The notes under the pieces: generated by a model
Seen by the model: the letters and a program-made list of their open reading frames with translations, nothing else
Database searches by the model: none
What the model was told of the DNA's origin: nothing
In this document: piece by piece, positions 53,231 through 62,442 of the stretch
Layout: every line of letters begins with the position of its first letter
How positions within the stretch are numbered: the first letter of the stretch is position 1
Translations under genes and position numbers: made by a program
From: Ohtaekwangia kribbensis
Lineage (GTDB): Bacteria; Bacteroidota; Bacteroidia; Cytophagales; Cyclobacteriaceae
Assembly (NCBI RefSeq): GCF_042676245.1
Contig: NZ_JBHTKA010000001.1
Coordinates: 1,054,001-1,118,000 of the forward strand
DNA length: 64,000 nucleotides
Direction of reading: 5' to 3'

Positions 53231-53779
53231 TTAAAATTTCCGTTGTAGAATCTCACCCATAACGACAGCCTTCTTCAATCCATCAGGATCTCTGAAGTCT
53301 GCTAAATACTCCTGGACCAAGTCACGGCTTTGTTGCTTTTCGAACACTTTAAATCGTTCGTAACTCACAACCGTGTCGTCCACCTTCATCGTTTCTTCCA
53401 GGGAAAGTTTGTTGAATGCCTCACGCTTACCTTCATCATATACATCGTAGATCTTATCCTGTTTACGATAGTCATAGTCAACGTCTTCAAGATCTTTTTC
53501 TTCCTCTTCAATCAGATCATCGTAATCAACATACTCTTGCTGCGGCTTCGTTGTTTCCTGCGATTTGCCTTCTGTAATTTCTTTCAGCAACTCTTCGAAC
53601 GTCAACGGCTTGGGTAATGCAGCAGTAGATGGTTTTGCAGTAGGTGGCTCAAACTTTTGAACCGGCTTCTCCGGTCCCTTCGAAGGAAAATCACTCGGCT
53701 GCTCAGGCTTCTTCTTTAACCTGGTTAACAGGTAGATGACGCCTATAATCACATACAGCCAAAACTGAAAATCCCTCAT
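53231..53779 (-). CDS. Membrane-anchored charged protein of unknown function
   Basis: A 182-aa protein. The start at 53779 (MRDFQFWLYVIIGVIYLLTR) gives an N-terminal membrane helix with a basic residue cluster (LKKK) after it, so the rest faces the cytoplasm; an in-frame TTG three codons earlier was not chosen. A low-complexity Pro/Lys/Glu-rich linker and a long acidic stretch (DYDDLIEEEEKDLEDVDYD) precede a short conserved C-terminal tail (LADFRDPDGLKKAVVMGEIL then QRKF) that I recognise as recurring in Bacteroidota proteins of this design. Function is unknown. It is monocistronic with its own terminator. Confidence 0.88.
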   Translation of the reverse strand: MRDFQFWLYVIIGVIYLLTRLKKKPEQPSDFPSKGPEKPVQKFEPPTAKPSTAALPKPLTFEELLKEITEGKSQETTKPQQEYVDYDDLIEEEEKDLEDVDYDYRKQDKIYDVYDEGKREAFNKLSLEETMKVDDTVVSYERFKVFEKQQSRDLVQEYLADFRDPDGLKKAVVMGEILQRKF

Positions 53780-54156
53780 TACAAACAAATTTATGTAAAA
53801 TTATTGAAAAAAATACTGATCAGCACTTTAGCCCTTGTGCTCTCAATTGAAAATTTAGGTATGATATTCATCGTGACGGGCTTAAAAATACAGTCTCGGA
53901 AAAGCTCAGCTCCCCACTTCTATCCTGCCTGCAAAAAATTTTTGAAACAATAATATTCTGGCAGCACCGTCTTTTACCGTGTAATATCCGGCTCGTTCCT
54001 GATTTATAATTTGAGTGCATGGTGCTGAGAAGCCTGAGCAGAAAAAATAAAATGAGTAAAGACCATGAAAGCGGGCGAACTTTGAATAATAGGCTTCAAT
54101 ATTTATCCGAAAAATCTACCTTTGCACCCGGTTTACTCAGGCTGCTTCACTAATCT
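53780..54156. other. 377-bp intergenic region between the divergent 182-aa gene and pyrG
   Basis: No gene is seen. Apart from the pyrG -7 box at 54117-54124 there is no strong motif. A 7-bp word pair, GCCTGAG and CTCAGGC, lies about 100 bp apart near the pyrG end. Confidence 0.6.
54117..54124 (+). promoter_or_regulatory. -7 box of pyrG
   Basis: TACCTTTG fits TAnnTTTG exactly, 32 bp before the pyrG start codon. A weak TTC element lies 19 bp upstream. Confidence 0.5.
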
Positions 54157-55779
54157 ATGTCATCTACTGCCAAATACATCTTTGTAACCGGGGGAGTTAC
54201 GTCATCGCTGGGAAAGGGAATCATTGCTGCTTCGTTGGCGCAACTGCTTCAGGCTCGGGGATTTAAGGTCACAATTCAAAAATTCGATCCGTACATCAAC
54301 ATCGATCCGGGTACGCTTAATCCGTATGAACACGGTGAGTGTTACGTAACAGACGATGGTGCGGAGACCGATCTTGACCTGGGGCACTACGAGCGTTTTC
54401 TGAACGTTCGCACTTCGCAGGCTAACAATATCACCACCGGAAGAATCTATAATAATGTAATCACCAAAGAACGAAAAGGTGAATACCTGGGAAAGACCGT
54501 TCAGGTCATCCCCCACATTACCGATGAAATAAAGCGCAACATATTCCTGCTTGGTGAAAGCGGTGAGTATGATTTTATTATAACAGAAATCGGAGGATGC
54601 GTTGGTGATATCGAATCACTGCCCTTCATCGAAGCGGTTCGCCAGGTGAAGTACGATCTTCCTCCGAATCACTCCATCGTTATACACCTTACGCTGATTC
54701 CATACCTGAATGCAGCGAAGGAACTGAAGACCAAGCCTACACAACACTCTGTTAAGGAATTGCTGGAAGCTGGTATTCAGCCGGATATACTCGTTTGTCG
54801 TACCGAGATGCCGTTGCCGGTAGAGATCAGAAAAAAACTGGCGCTCTTCTGTAACGTTCATATCAATTCGGTTATCGAAGCAATGGATGCTGAGACAATC
54901 TACGATGTACCTCTCCTGATGAGAAAGGAGAAGCTTGATGAGCGTGTGCTTTCAAAACTGAAAGTACAATCTAAGGAAGAACCGAATCTCGATCAGTGGA
55001 AATCTTTTCTGGGTAAATTAAAGAACCCGGTAAATGAAGTTCATGTCGGACTCGTAGGTAAATATGTTTCGTTACCAGATGCCTATAAATCTATAGCAGA
55101 AGCATTTGTACATGCCGGTACACGTAACGATTGTAAAGTAAAAGTGAAGTGGATCTCTTCGGAAGACATCACAAAAGATTCTGTTGAAACCGTATTGCGC
55201 GGACTCGATGGAATTCTGGTAGCACCTGGTTTTGGTGAACGTGGGTTGGAAGGAAAGATCGAAGCGATCAAATATGTGCGCGAGAATAAGATTCCGTTCT
55301 TCGGTATATGTCTCGGTATGCAGTGTTCTGTCGTGGAGTTTTCTCGAAATGTTTTGGGATTGGAAGCTAGCTCTACCGAGTTGAATCCGAAAACAAAAAA
55401 TCCGGTGATCGACATGATGGAAGAGCAAAAGAAGATCACGATAAAAGGTGGTACCATGCGCCTTGGAACTTTTAACTGCAAATTGAAGAAAGGCAGCAAA
55501 GCATACGCAGCGTATGGCGAGTCTTTAATAGAAGAGCGTCACCGTCATCGTTATGAATTCAACAACAAATACCTCGAGCAAATTGAAGAGGCGGGCTTGA
55601 AAGCAACGGGGGTTAACCCGGACTCAGGTCTTGTAGAAGTAGTTGAATTAAAAGATCACCCGTGGTTTGTAGGTGTGCAATATCATCCTGAACTAAAGAG
55701 CACGGTGCTTAATCCACATCCTTTGTTTGTAAAATTTGTGGAAGCATCGCTGGAGCACAAGAAGTCGGTAAATAAATAA
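54157..55779 (+). CDS. pyrG: CTP synthase
   Basis: A 540-aa CTP synthase: UTP plus glutamine and ATP to CTP. The synthetase domain begins with KYIFVTGGVTSSLGKGIIAA (P-loop-like) and contains KFDPYINIDPGTLNPYEHGE, plus the LDLGHYERF region. The class I glutamine-amidotransferase domain has nucleophile C385 in GICLGMQCSVVEF and the His-Glu pair in QYHPELKS. Length is normal. yidC starts 21 bp after its stop, so the two are probably co-transcribed. A TAnnTTTG box lies 32 bp upstream. Confidence 0.99.
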   Translation: MSSTAKYIFVTGGVTSSLGKGIIAASLAQLLQARGFKVTIQKFDPYINIDPGTLNPYEHGECYVTDDGAETDLDLGHYERFLNVRTSQANNITTGRIYNNVITKERKGEYLGKTVQVIPHITDEIKRNIFLLGESGEYDFIITEIGGCVGDIESLPFIEAVRQVKYDLPPNHSIVIHLTLIPYLNAAKELKTKPTQHSVKELLEAGIQPDILVCRTEMPLPVEIRKKLALFCNVHINSVIEAMDAETIYDVPLLMRKEKLDERVLSKLKVQSKEEPNLDQWKSFLGKLKNPVNEVHVGLVGKYVSLPDAYKSIAEAFVHAGTRNDCKVKVKWISSEDITKDSVETVLRGLDGILVAPGFGERGLEGKIEAIKYVRENKIPFFGICLGMQCSVVEFSRNVLGLEASSTELNPKTKNPVIDMMEEQKKITIKGGTMRLGTFNCKLKKGSKAYAAYGESLIEERHRHRYEFNNKYLEQIEEAGLKATGVNPDSGLVEVVELKDHPWFVGVQYHPELKSTVLNPHPLFVKFVEASLEHKKSVNK

Positions 55780-55800
55780 CAGAATTAAGAACAGAATACA

Positions 55801-57642
55801 ATGGATAGGAACTCGGCTATTGGCCTTACTTTAATTGCAGTTTTACTGATCGGATATTTCTACTGGTTCTCTCCACAACCACAACCGGTTACTCCTAACG
55901 TAACGGCTACACGCCCATCCGTTTCTGAAAAGAAAGATTCCGTTCAGGCAGCACCTTCTGTTCCTGACGACAGTGTTCTTCAGGCAACGTATGGCGATAT
56001 ATCGGTTGCTATGAAAGGCACTGAAGCGCCAACCGTTATTGAAACGGCTGACATCAAAGTTACTTTCAGCAATAAAGGTGGTTCCATCAAAGAACTGGAA
56101 CTGAAGAAATTCCAATCCTACGACCAGAAGTATAGCAAAAAAGTAAACGATCCGCTGAAACTTGTTTCTTCCGAAGCAAGCGAACTAAAACTGTTGAGCC
56201 AGTACCAAGGCAGAGAGATTGATCTGTACTCTTTATTCTACCAGGTTGATCAGAAGGATGTAGGTGATACAACCGTAGTAACATTTACAGTAACGCTTAG
56301 CAGCGGTTCTTCCATTGCTCATACCTATAAAATACCAAAGAGCGGTTATGAGATTAGTTATTCGATTGTAAGCAAAGGTTTTGATACACAACTCACCGGT
56401 GAAAACCTGAATTTCCAATGGAACTATACCGTGAAGCCATTAGAGAAAGATCTTACAGACACACGTAATAACACCACCATTACATACTATACCGATGAAG
56501 ACGGGTTCGGAGAATTACCGGCACGTGCTACCAGCACGGAGACAGAAGCATTTGCTACTCCGGTCAAATGGGTTGCTGTTAAACAAAAATTCTTCCTGGC
56601 ATCCTTCATTTCAAAAACGAATTTCGCGGGTGGTGAAGTACAATCAATCGTAAACACCAGCGACTCTTCTGTAGTAGAGAAGGCAGCCATTAAACTTTCT
56701 ATACCAAAGAAATCACTGGCAGACGGTACTGCCAACTTCAAATTCTATGTTGGTCCGAACGATTACCAGGTAATCGGAGATGTATCCGAGCGCTTTAAAG
56801 AGAACGTATACCTTGGCTGGAGACCGGTATACTGGATCAACAAGTTTGTAATCTTCCCGGTATTCCATTTCCTCACACAACATATAGCCAACTACGGTAT
56901 CATCATTATTATACTGGTAATTCTGCTGAAGCTTGTGTTGTTCCCGCTCTCCTATCGCTCGTACCTGAGCATGGCGAAGATGAAAGTACTGAAGCCTGAG
57001 CTTGACGAGATTAAGGAACGTGTTGGTGAAGACATGACAAAGGTACAGCAGGAACAAATGAAGCTATACCAGCAGGTGGGTGTAAATCCGATCAGTGGTT
57101 GCGTTCCTGTATTGTTGCAGATGCCGATTCTCTTCGCGATGTTCTATCTCTTCCCGGCCAGTATAGAGTTACGTCAGCAACCTTTCCTGTGGGCAGAAGA
57201 TCTTTCTACATACGACTCACTCATTCAATTACCGTTTATAATTCCGTTCGGTGTTGGTAGTCACATCAGTTTATTTACACTGATCATGACTATATCTACA
57301 CTGATATATACTTGGCAGAACAATCAGTTGTCATCCGTACAAGGACCGATGAAGTCGATGTCGTATATCATGCCGGTAATTTTCTTCTTCTTCCTGAACT
57401 CATTCTCTGCCGGTCTTACCTTCTATTATTTCGTATCGAACCTGGTAACATTTGCGCAGCAGGCGATCATCAGACGTTTCGTAGATGAAAGTAAGATTCG
57501 CGCCATCATGGAAGAGAATAAGAAAAAGAATGCAGCCGGTGGTGGTAAGAAATCCAAATTCATGGCGAAGCTTGAAGAAGCCATGAAGGCAAGTGAGGAA
57601 GCACGGAAACGATCTGAAGATGACAAAAAGAAGCGTAAGTAA
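55801..57642 (+). CDS. yidC: Membrane protein insertase YidC
   Basis: A 613-aa YidC/Oxa1 insertase of the Gram-negative form: an N-terminal helix (IGLTLIAVLLIGYFYWFS), a large periplasmic P1 domain (~60-340), then the five-helix insertase core (YGIIIIILVILLKLVLFPLS, the MPILFAMFYLFP segment and a YIMPVIFFFFLN region). The conserved hydrophilic-groove Arg is in PLSYRSYLSMAKMKVLKP. The C-terminal ~60 residues are Lys/Glu rich (ending KKRK), a positively charged tail that can contact the ribosome. It follows pyrG by 21 bp. The gap to parA holds a candidate partition/origin region. Confidence 0.98.
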   Translation: MDRNSAIGLTLIAVLLIGYFYWFSPQPQPVTPNVTATRPSVSEKKDSVQAAPSVPDDSVLQATYGDISVAMKGTEAPTVIETADIKVTFSNKGGSIKELELKKFQSYDQKYSKKVNDPLKLVSSEASELKLLSQYQGREIDLYSLFYQVDQKDVGDTTVVTFTVTLSSGSSIAHTYKIPKSGYEISYSIVSKGFDTQLTGENLNFQWNYTVKPLEKDLTDTRNNTTITYYTDEDGFGELPARATSTETEAFATPVKWVAVKQKFFLASFISKTNFAGGEVQSIVNTSDSSVVEKAAIKLSIPKKSLADGTANFKFYVGPNDYQVIGDVSERFKENVYLGWRPVYWINKFVIFPVFHFLTQHIANYGIIIIILVILLKLVLFPLSYRSYLSMAKMKVLKPELDEIKERVGEDMTKVQQEQMKLYQQVGVNPISGCVPVLLQMPILFAMFYLFPASIELRQQPFLWAEDLSTYDSLIQLPFIIPFGVGSHISLFTLIMTISTLIYTWQNNQLSSVQGPMKSMSYIMPVIFFFFLNSFSAGLTFYYFVSNLVTFAQQAIIRRFVDESKIRAIMEENKKKNAAGGGKKSKFMAKLEEAMKASEEARKRSEDDKKKRK

Positions 57643-57748
57643 TTGTTTAGTGAGAGGTAAGTGATTTACAAACAAATCTTTAGGCTAAATATATTCATGA
57701 ATAACTATTAACAGGCATTCAAGAACTGTTAACGGATTGTGCAACGAT

Positions 57749-57757
57749 TGTGGATAA
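57749..57757 (-). promoter_or_regulatory. Perfect DnaA box upstream of parA
   Basis: TGTGGATAA on the plus strand is the reverse complement of TTATCCACA, the canonical DnaA box. It lies three bases before two parS-like half sites, in an otherwise AT-rich 218-bp gap. A single perfect box is suggestive, not proof, of origin function. Confidence 0.5.
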
Positions 57758-57759
57758 AC

Positions 57760-57778
57760 CGTTCCACGATGTTCCACG
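57760..57778 (+). promoter_or_regulatory. Two parS-like half sites, 10 bp apart
   Basis: CGTTCCACG (57760-57768) and TGTTCCACG (57770-57778) match the ParB half-site TGTTNCACG (8 of 9 and 9 of 9). They are direct, not inverted, repeats with a 10-bp period, so this is not a standard 16-bp parS, but it may bind ParB or control parAB. Confidence 0.45.
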
Positions 57779-57796
57779 CTCACTTAAGTTTTCCCA

Positions 57797-57804
57797 TATA
57801 TTTG
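57797..57804 (+). promoter_or_regulatory. Candidate -7 box of parA
   Basis: TATATTTG matches TAnnTTTG and lies 56 bp upstream of the parA start. A -33 element would overlap the parS-like half sites. A terminator-like hairpin (57807-57845) lies between it and parA. Confidence 0.45.
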
Positions 57805-57806
57805 TG

Positions 57807-57845
57807 CCCGCCTGGTTAAGACCCCCGGGCGGGTTTTTATTTTTT
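57807..57845 (+). terminator. Terminator-like hairpin ahead of parA
   Basis: CCCGCC (57807-57812) pairs with GGCGGG (57828-57833), followed by a T-rich tract (57834-57845). It either ends the pyrG-yidC transcript or, if the box at 57797 is the parA promoter, acts as an attenuator in the leader. Confidence 0.65.
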
Positions 57846-57860
57846 AAACGTCATTCTTAG

Positions 57861-58634
57861 ATGGGAAAAATCATTGCGATTGCAAATCAAAAAGGCGGTG
57901 TAGGTAAAACAACTTCAGCGATCAATCTTGCAGCCAGTCTGGCGGTATTAGAAAAAAGAACGCTGCTGGTGGATGCCGATCCGCAGGCCAACTCAACTTC
58001 TGGTTTGGGGCTTAATCCGAAAGACATCACGCAGGGCATTTACGAATGCATGGTAGATGGTGTGAATCCGAAAGATGCACTTGTAAAAAACGATCTGAAA
58101 TTTCTGGATGTACTACCTTCTCACATCGACCTTGTAGGTGCTGAAGTCGAGATGGTAAACATTGAACGCAGAGAAGAAAAGATGCGTGATGCGCTGGGCA
58201 TTGTTCGTGATGAATACGACTTCATCATTATCGACTGCTCACCTTCGCTCGGTCTGATCACGATCAACGCGCTTACGGCTGCTGATTCGGTTATCATTCC
58301 CGTACAATGCGAATACTTCGCGTTGGAAGGTCTCGGAAAATTACTGAATACGATCAAGATTATTCAGACACGTTTAAATCCCAAGCTTGAAATAGAAGGC
58401 ATCCTGCTGACGTTATATGATTCACGTACCAGCTTAGGAAACCAGGTAGTAGAAGAAGTGCGTACGCACTTCCAGAAGATGACGTTTAATACCATCATTC
58501 CACGGAACGTAAAATTGAGTGAATCACCAAGCTTTGGTTTACCAGCCATCGTTCACGATGCAGAGAGTAAAGGAGCCATAAGCTACCTGAATCTGGCGCA
58601 CGAAGTATTAGATAAAAACGGCATGTCTAAATGA
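57861..58634 (+). CDS. parA: Chromosome partitioning ATPase ParA
   Basis: A 257-aa ParA/Soj ATPase. The deviant Walker A motif KGGVGKTTSAINLAASL is at residues ~11-27, with ADPQANSTSG (A') and DFIIIDCSPSLGLITINAL (Walker B region). It moves ParB-parS complexes, usually those near the origin, and may bind DNA non-specifically. Its stop overlaps the parB start by 4 bp (ATGA), so the two are coupled. Upstream lie a perfect DnaA box and parS-like half sites, consistent with a parABS locus near an origin. Chromosomal rather than plasmid type is inferred from the housekeeping neighbourhood (yidC, dapB, lepB). Confidence 0.98.
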   Translation: MGKIIAIANQKGGVGKTTSAINLAASLAVLEKRTLLVDADPQANSTSGLGLNPKDITQGIYECMVDGVNPKDALVKNDLKFLDVLPSHIDLVGAEVEMVNIERREEKMRDALGIVRDEYDFIIIDCSPSLGLITINALTAADSVIIPVQCEYFALEGLGKLLNTIKIIQTRLNPKLEIEGILLTLYDSRTSLGNQVVEEVRTHFQKMTFNTIIPRNVKLSESPSFGLPAIVHDAESKGAISYLNLAHEVLDKNGMSK

Positions 58635-59581
58635 GTACCAACAACAAGAAGAAAGCATTAGGACGCGGACTCAGTGCGCTGCTAAGCGACAGTTCTGCTG
58701 ATGAGAAATTGGAAGTAGATATTCCGGTTGGAGTTTCAGCTGCAGCGATAACTACAGCTCCGGTTGCAGCTATACCGGTGAGTGGTATAACTGAAATACC
58801 TGTTGACGAGATTGAAGTTAACCCCTTCCAGCCTCGTACACATTTCGACCAGGAAGCGTTGATTGAACTGGCCGAGTCTATTACTGTACATGGTATCATT
58901 CAGCCTATAACAGTAAGAAGACTCACCGATCGCCAGTACCAGTTGATCTCTGGTGAAAGACGTTTTCAGGCATCGAAACTCGCGGGCTTAAAAGCTATAC
59001 CAGCCTATATTCGTTCAGCCGATGACCAGCAGATGCTGGAGATGGCATTGATCGAAAACATTCAGCGTGAAAACCTGAATGCTATAGAAATTGCGTTAAG
59101 CTATCAGCGACTCATTACCGAGTGTAGTCTGAAGCAGGAAGAACTTGGCGAGCGTGTTGGCAAGAACAGAACTACAGTTACCAACTACCTTCGTCTGTTA
59201 AAACTTCCACCGGATATACAGATTGCCGTACGCGACAACAAACTCTCTATGGGTCAGGCGCGTGCTATCATCAGTGTAGAGAACCCGGAACAACAACTCT
59301 ATATATTCAAGAAAACGTTAGATGAAGATCTTTCTGTTCGCAGAGTAGAAGAACTCGTGCGCGAAGTATCAGAGAAGACTGCTGTAGCAAAACCGGAGAG
59401 TGCGCAAGCCAATAACCCGGCATCAAGAGAAATTTCTCAGTTGCAATCTAAACTATCATCACACTTTGGCACTCGTGTTGTAGTGAAGAGCGATGGTAAA
59501 AGAGGCGAAATCAAGATACCGTTCCTTTCAGTAGAGGATCTGAACCGAGTGCTCGACATTCTGAGGATCCGTACAGAGTAA
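58631..59581 (+). CDS. parB: Chromosome partitioning protein ParB
   Basis: A 316-aa ParB/Spo0J protein. The N-terminus GRGLSALLSD is the usual ParA-contact start. The CTP-binding ParB/Srx domain contains NPFQPRTHFDQEALIELA, GIIQPITVRR and the CTPase motif GERRFQASKLAGL, followed by LIENIQRENLNAIE and a DNA-binding helix-turn-helix (GERVGKNRTTVTNYLRLLKL). The C-terminal ~60 residues (SQLQSKLSSHFGTRVVV to LNRVLDIL) match the dimerisation domain. It starts within the parA stop (4-bp overlap). A DUF5683 gene starts 116 bp downstream. Confidence 0.98.
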   Translation: MSTNNKKKALGRGLSALLSDSSADEKLEVDIPVGVSAAAITTAPVAAIPVSGITEIPVDEIEVNPFQPRTHFDQEALIELAESITVHGIIQPITVRRLTDRQYQLISGERRFQASKLAGLKAIPAYIRSADDQQMLEMALIENIQRENLNAIEIALSYQRLITECSLKQEELGERVGKNRTTVTNYLRLLKLPPDIQIAVRDNKLSMGQARAIISVENPEQQLYIFKKTLDEDLSVRRVEELVREVSEKTAVAKPESAQANNPASREISQLQSKLSSHFGTRVVVKSDGKRGEIKIPFLSVEDLNRVLDILRIRTE

Positions 59582-59697
59582 AGCATACAGGTTTTTTAAC
59601 CTGATTGCTCTACCCTTTTACTCGTACAGAAGCGTTGCTTGTCTTGTTCCGATGTTTCGGTAACTTGTGCCTGTTTTGCCTCAAGCGGCAACATTCA

Positions 59698-60291
59698 ATG
59701 AAGAACCTGTTCGTACTTAGTGCATTTACATTTTTGCTCACCTTTCAGTTACAGGCACAGACTGCCGTGGCAACAGAAAGCGATAGCCTCATCGTTGAAA
59801 GTCAGGACACTGTCTTGCTGAAGTCGTATGCATCACGCTATAATCCGCGTAAGGCTTTATTGTTTGCTGCTGTCCTTCCGGGGCTTGGCCAGATATACAA
59901 TAAAAAATACTGGAAGCTTCCGTTGGTATACGGAGGCTTTTTTGGAACAACCTATGCGATGGTATTTTACAACGACCTATACCGCGATTACAAACAGAAA
60001 CTCTTTGCCAACCTTGAAGATGGATATGACGCTGACTCTGATATACGGCCGGGCGATGTATATACCACCAAGAATTATCGCGTAGCCGTAGACCGCGCCA
60101 AACGCAGCCGCGACTTCTGGTTGATTATGATGGGCGCCATGTATTTACTGCAGATCGTTGACGCACACGTAGATGCCCACCTCAAAGAATTCGACTTGAA
60201 TCCTCAGCTCCGCGTGAGTATAGAACCGATGATGGAACAGAATATGATGCTGGGCAAGCAATCCGGCCTTTCATTGGTGATTCGTTTTTAG
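59698..60291 (+). CDS. DUF5683-type membrane-associated protein
   Basis: A 197-aa protein. The ATG at 59698 gives a clean signal peptide (MKNLFVLSAFTFLLTFQLQA then Q); the frame extends back to a TTG at 59605 without homology-like sequence. The core FAAVLPGLGQIYNKKYWKLP and VYGGFFGTTYAMVFYNDLYR, plus the VDAHLKEFD region, match the DUF5683 pattern found next to parAB in Bacteroidota. The hydrophobic segments suggest a membrane protein with a periplasmic face. Function is unknown; position between parB and dapB is typical for the phylum. Confidence 0.9.
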   Translation: MKNLFVLSAFTFLLTFQLQAQTAVATESDSLIVESQDTVLLKSYASRYNPRKALLFAAVLPGLGQIYNKKYWKLPLVYGGFFGTTYAMVFYNDLYRDYKQKLFANLEDGYDADSDIRPGDVYTTKNYRVAVDRAKRSRDFWLIMMGAMYLLQIVDAHVDAHLKEFDLNPQLRVSIEPMMEQNMMLGKQSGLSLVIRF

Positions 60292-60396
60292 GAGGTCTTC
60301 TTAATCTTTAAAGGCCCTATTTTCCACGGCATATTTTTAGGTGATAGTCTTTGAAATCCAAAGACAAAATGCATTTTTACAGACAATTGACTCTGT

Positions 60397-61104
60397 ATGA
60401 ACATTATTCTTTTAGGCTACGGCAAAATGGGCAAGATCATCGAACGTGTGGCGCTTGAACGAGGCCATACCATTACTGCCCGCATTGACGTAAACAATCA
60501 ACACGAATTTGAAACCATAAAAGGCGATGTAGCCATTGAATTCTCACATCCCGATGCTGCATTCGAAAATGTAAAGAAGTGTATTCTTAAAAATATACCG
60601 GTAGTGTGTGGCACCACAGGCTGGCTGAAACAAAAACCGGAGATAGAAGAACTTTGCCGCGAAAAGAATGGAGCGTTCTTCTATGCATCCAATTATAGCC
60701 TGGGAGTAAACATCTTCTTTAAACTCAACGAACACCTGGCAAAAATGATCGGGGCGTTTGATGAGTATAATGTTGGTATGGATGAGATTCATCACACCGA
60801 AAAAAGAGATGCACCCAGCGGCACCGCTATTACCCTTGCTGAAGGCATACTCAAGCATGTAAAAACTAAAAAAGGTTGGGTAAATGAAGACACCGATAAA
60901 GGTGAAGATTTGTATATCCAGTCGTTCCGTATCGACCAGATACCGGGTACGCACGTTGTCAAGTATTCTTCGCAGATCGATGACATCGAGATCAAACATA
61001 TAGCACATTCGCGCGAAGGTTTTGCCAAAGGAGCCGTGATGGTTGCCGAATGGATAAAAAACAAGAAAGGTGTGCTGAGCATGGACGACTACCTGAAATT
61101 CTAG
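60397..61104 (+). CDS. dapB: 4-hydroxy-tetrahydrodipicolinate reductase
   Basis: A 235-aa dapB product that reduces HTPA in lysine/diaminopimelate synthesis. The dinucleotide-binding motif is LGYGKMGKIIERVALERG, with CGTTGWLKQ and, at the active site, HHTEKRDAPSGTA (catalytic His and Lys). The length is the short form seen in Bacteroidota (E. coli DapB has 273 aa), with the N-terminal part compressed. lepB follows after 75 bp. Assignment is firm. Confidence 0.97.
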   Translation: MNIILLGYGKMGKIIERVALERGHTITARIDVNNQHEFETIKGDVAIEFSHPDAAFENVKKCILKNIPVVCGTTGWLKQKPEIEELCREKNGAFFYASNYSLGVNIFFKLNEHLAKMIGAFDEYNVGMDEIHHTEKRDAPSGTAITLAEGILKHVKTKKGWVNEDTDKGEDLYIQSFRIDQIPGTHVVKYSSQIDDIEIKHIAHSREGFAKGAVMVAEWIKNKKGVLSMDDYLKF

Positions 61105-61179
61105 GTGGTTTCGTGCGACTAATCATACGATCAAATTATTTTCTCTTTATTTACAAGTTTTAAATTCAGTTATACGATT

Positions 61180-62334
61180 ATGAATTGGCAGTTTTGGAAG
61201 AAATCACAGAACGAAGCAAAACCAAAATCAAAAGCCCGTGAGTGGTGGGATGCTATACTCTTTGCCGTTGTTGCTGCCACGCTTATCCGCTGGCTTATCA
61301 TGGAAGCCTATACCATTCCAACGCCTTCTATGGAGAACTCTTTGCTGGTAGGTGATTTTCTTTTCGTGAGCAAGTTCCATTACGGAACACGCACTACAAC
61401 TACTCCCCTGCAGGTGCCGCTGACACACCAGAAGATCTGGTTTACCAATGTGCCTTCATATCTGGAGTGGATAAAATTACCACAGTATAGATTGCCAGGC
61501 ATCAGCGAAGTAAAACGTGAAGATGTAGTGGTCTTCAATGTACCGCCGGTTGGTTTAAATGAAGGTAAAGATTACCCGGTCGATCTCAAGACAAACTATA
61601 TCAAGCGTTGTGTTGCTATACCAGGCGATACCCTGACGATTAAAGACAAACAGGTTTTCATCAACGGTGTAGCGGAAGCGAACCCACCAGAGATGCAATT
61701 CAGCTACCTTGTAACATCAAACGGTCCGATCAGTGAGCGTAACCTGGAGAAGCTTGAACTTGGTCCGGAGGATTACCAGGTATATGGACGCCAGGCTGAT
61801 GGCAAGTTCGTATACATCATGTGGATCACCGAGAAAAAAGCTGCTGAAATAAAAGCACTGTCCTATATCCAAAGTATAGAAGTAGAGAAACGTAACGAAG
61901 AGGATGGCACAATCCCCTACTCTACTTACTACGATTGGTCAGGTGGAAGCAACTCTAAAAAATACTTCCATTGGTCAACGGATAATTTCGGACCGATCTG
62001 GATACCGAAAGAAGGCGCTACACTGGCTATCAATGACTCAACGCTGGCCCTATACGGCACAACAATCAAGCTATATGATCACAACGAAGATGTAAAGATT
62101 GAGAATGGCAAGTTGTTCATCGATGGTAAAGAAGTTACCGAATATACCTTCAAACAGAATTACTATTTCATGATGGGTGATAACCGTCATAACTCGCTTG
62201 ACTCACGCTTCTGGGGTTTTGTACCGGAAGATCACATCGTAGGTAAGGCATTCTTCATCTGGCTTTCCATCGACCGTAACGCAAGCATGATGCACAAAGT
62301 ACGCTGGAGCAGATTCTTCAAACTCATTAAATAA
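61180..62334 (+). CDS. lepB: Signal peptidase I
   Basis: A 384-aa leader peptidase that removes signal peptides at the inner membrane. A single N-terminal helix (AILFAVVAATLIRWLIMEAY) is followed by the catalytic Ser50 in PTPSMENSLLVGD and Lys143 in YIKRCVAIPGD; the C-terminal box GDNRHNSLDSRFWG is intact. It is longer than the E. coli enzyme (324 aa) because of a periplasmic insert around residues 165-260, normal for Bacteroidota. It is convergent with ung; a long inverted repeat lies between them. Confidence 0.97.
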   Translation: MNWQFWKKSQNEAKPKSKAREWWDAILFAVVAATLIRWLIMEAYTIPTPSMENSLLVGDFLFVSKFHYGTRTTTTPLQVPLTHQKIWFTNVPSYLEWIKLPQYRLPGISEVKREDVVVFNVPPVGLNEGKDYPVDLKTNYIKRCVAIPGDTLTIKDKQVFINGVAEANPPEMQFSYLVTSNGPISERNLEKLELGPEDYQVYGRQADGKFVYIMWITEKKAAEIKALSYIQSIEVEKRNEEDGTIPYSTYYDWSGGSNSKKYFHWSTDNFGPIWIPKEGATLAINDSTLALYGTTIKLYDHNEDVKIENGKLFIDGKEVTEYTFKQNYYFMMGDNRHNSLDSRFWGFVPEDHIVGKAFFIWLSIDRNASMMHKVRWSRFFKLIK

Positions 62335-62356
62335 GATTGGAAGATTGTAATATTCG

Positions 62357-62416
62357 AAGATTGAAAGATTACGTAGAGATATAGGGGCATCCCCAATCTT
62401 GTAATCTTTCAATCTT
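62357..62416. terminator. Long inverted repeat between convergent lepB and ung
   Basis: A 16-bp perfect inverted repeat (62357-62372 with 62401-62416) encloses a small GGGG-CAT-CCCC hairpin, with T-rich sequence on the plus side. Short direct copies of the words AAGATTG and GATTGAAAGATT add to the structure. It probably terminates both transcripts. Confidence 0.75.
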
Positions 62417-62442
62417 TTAATTTTCCAATTAATTACCCAAAC

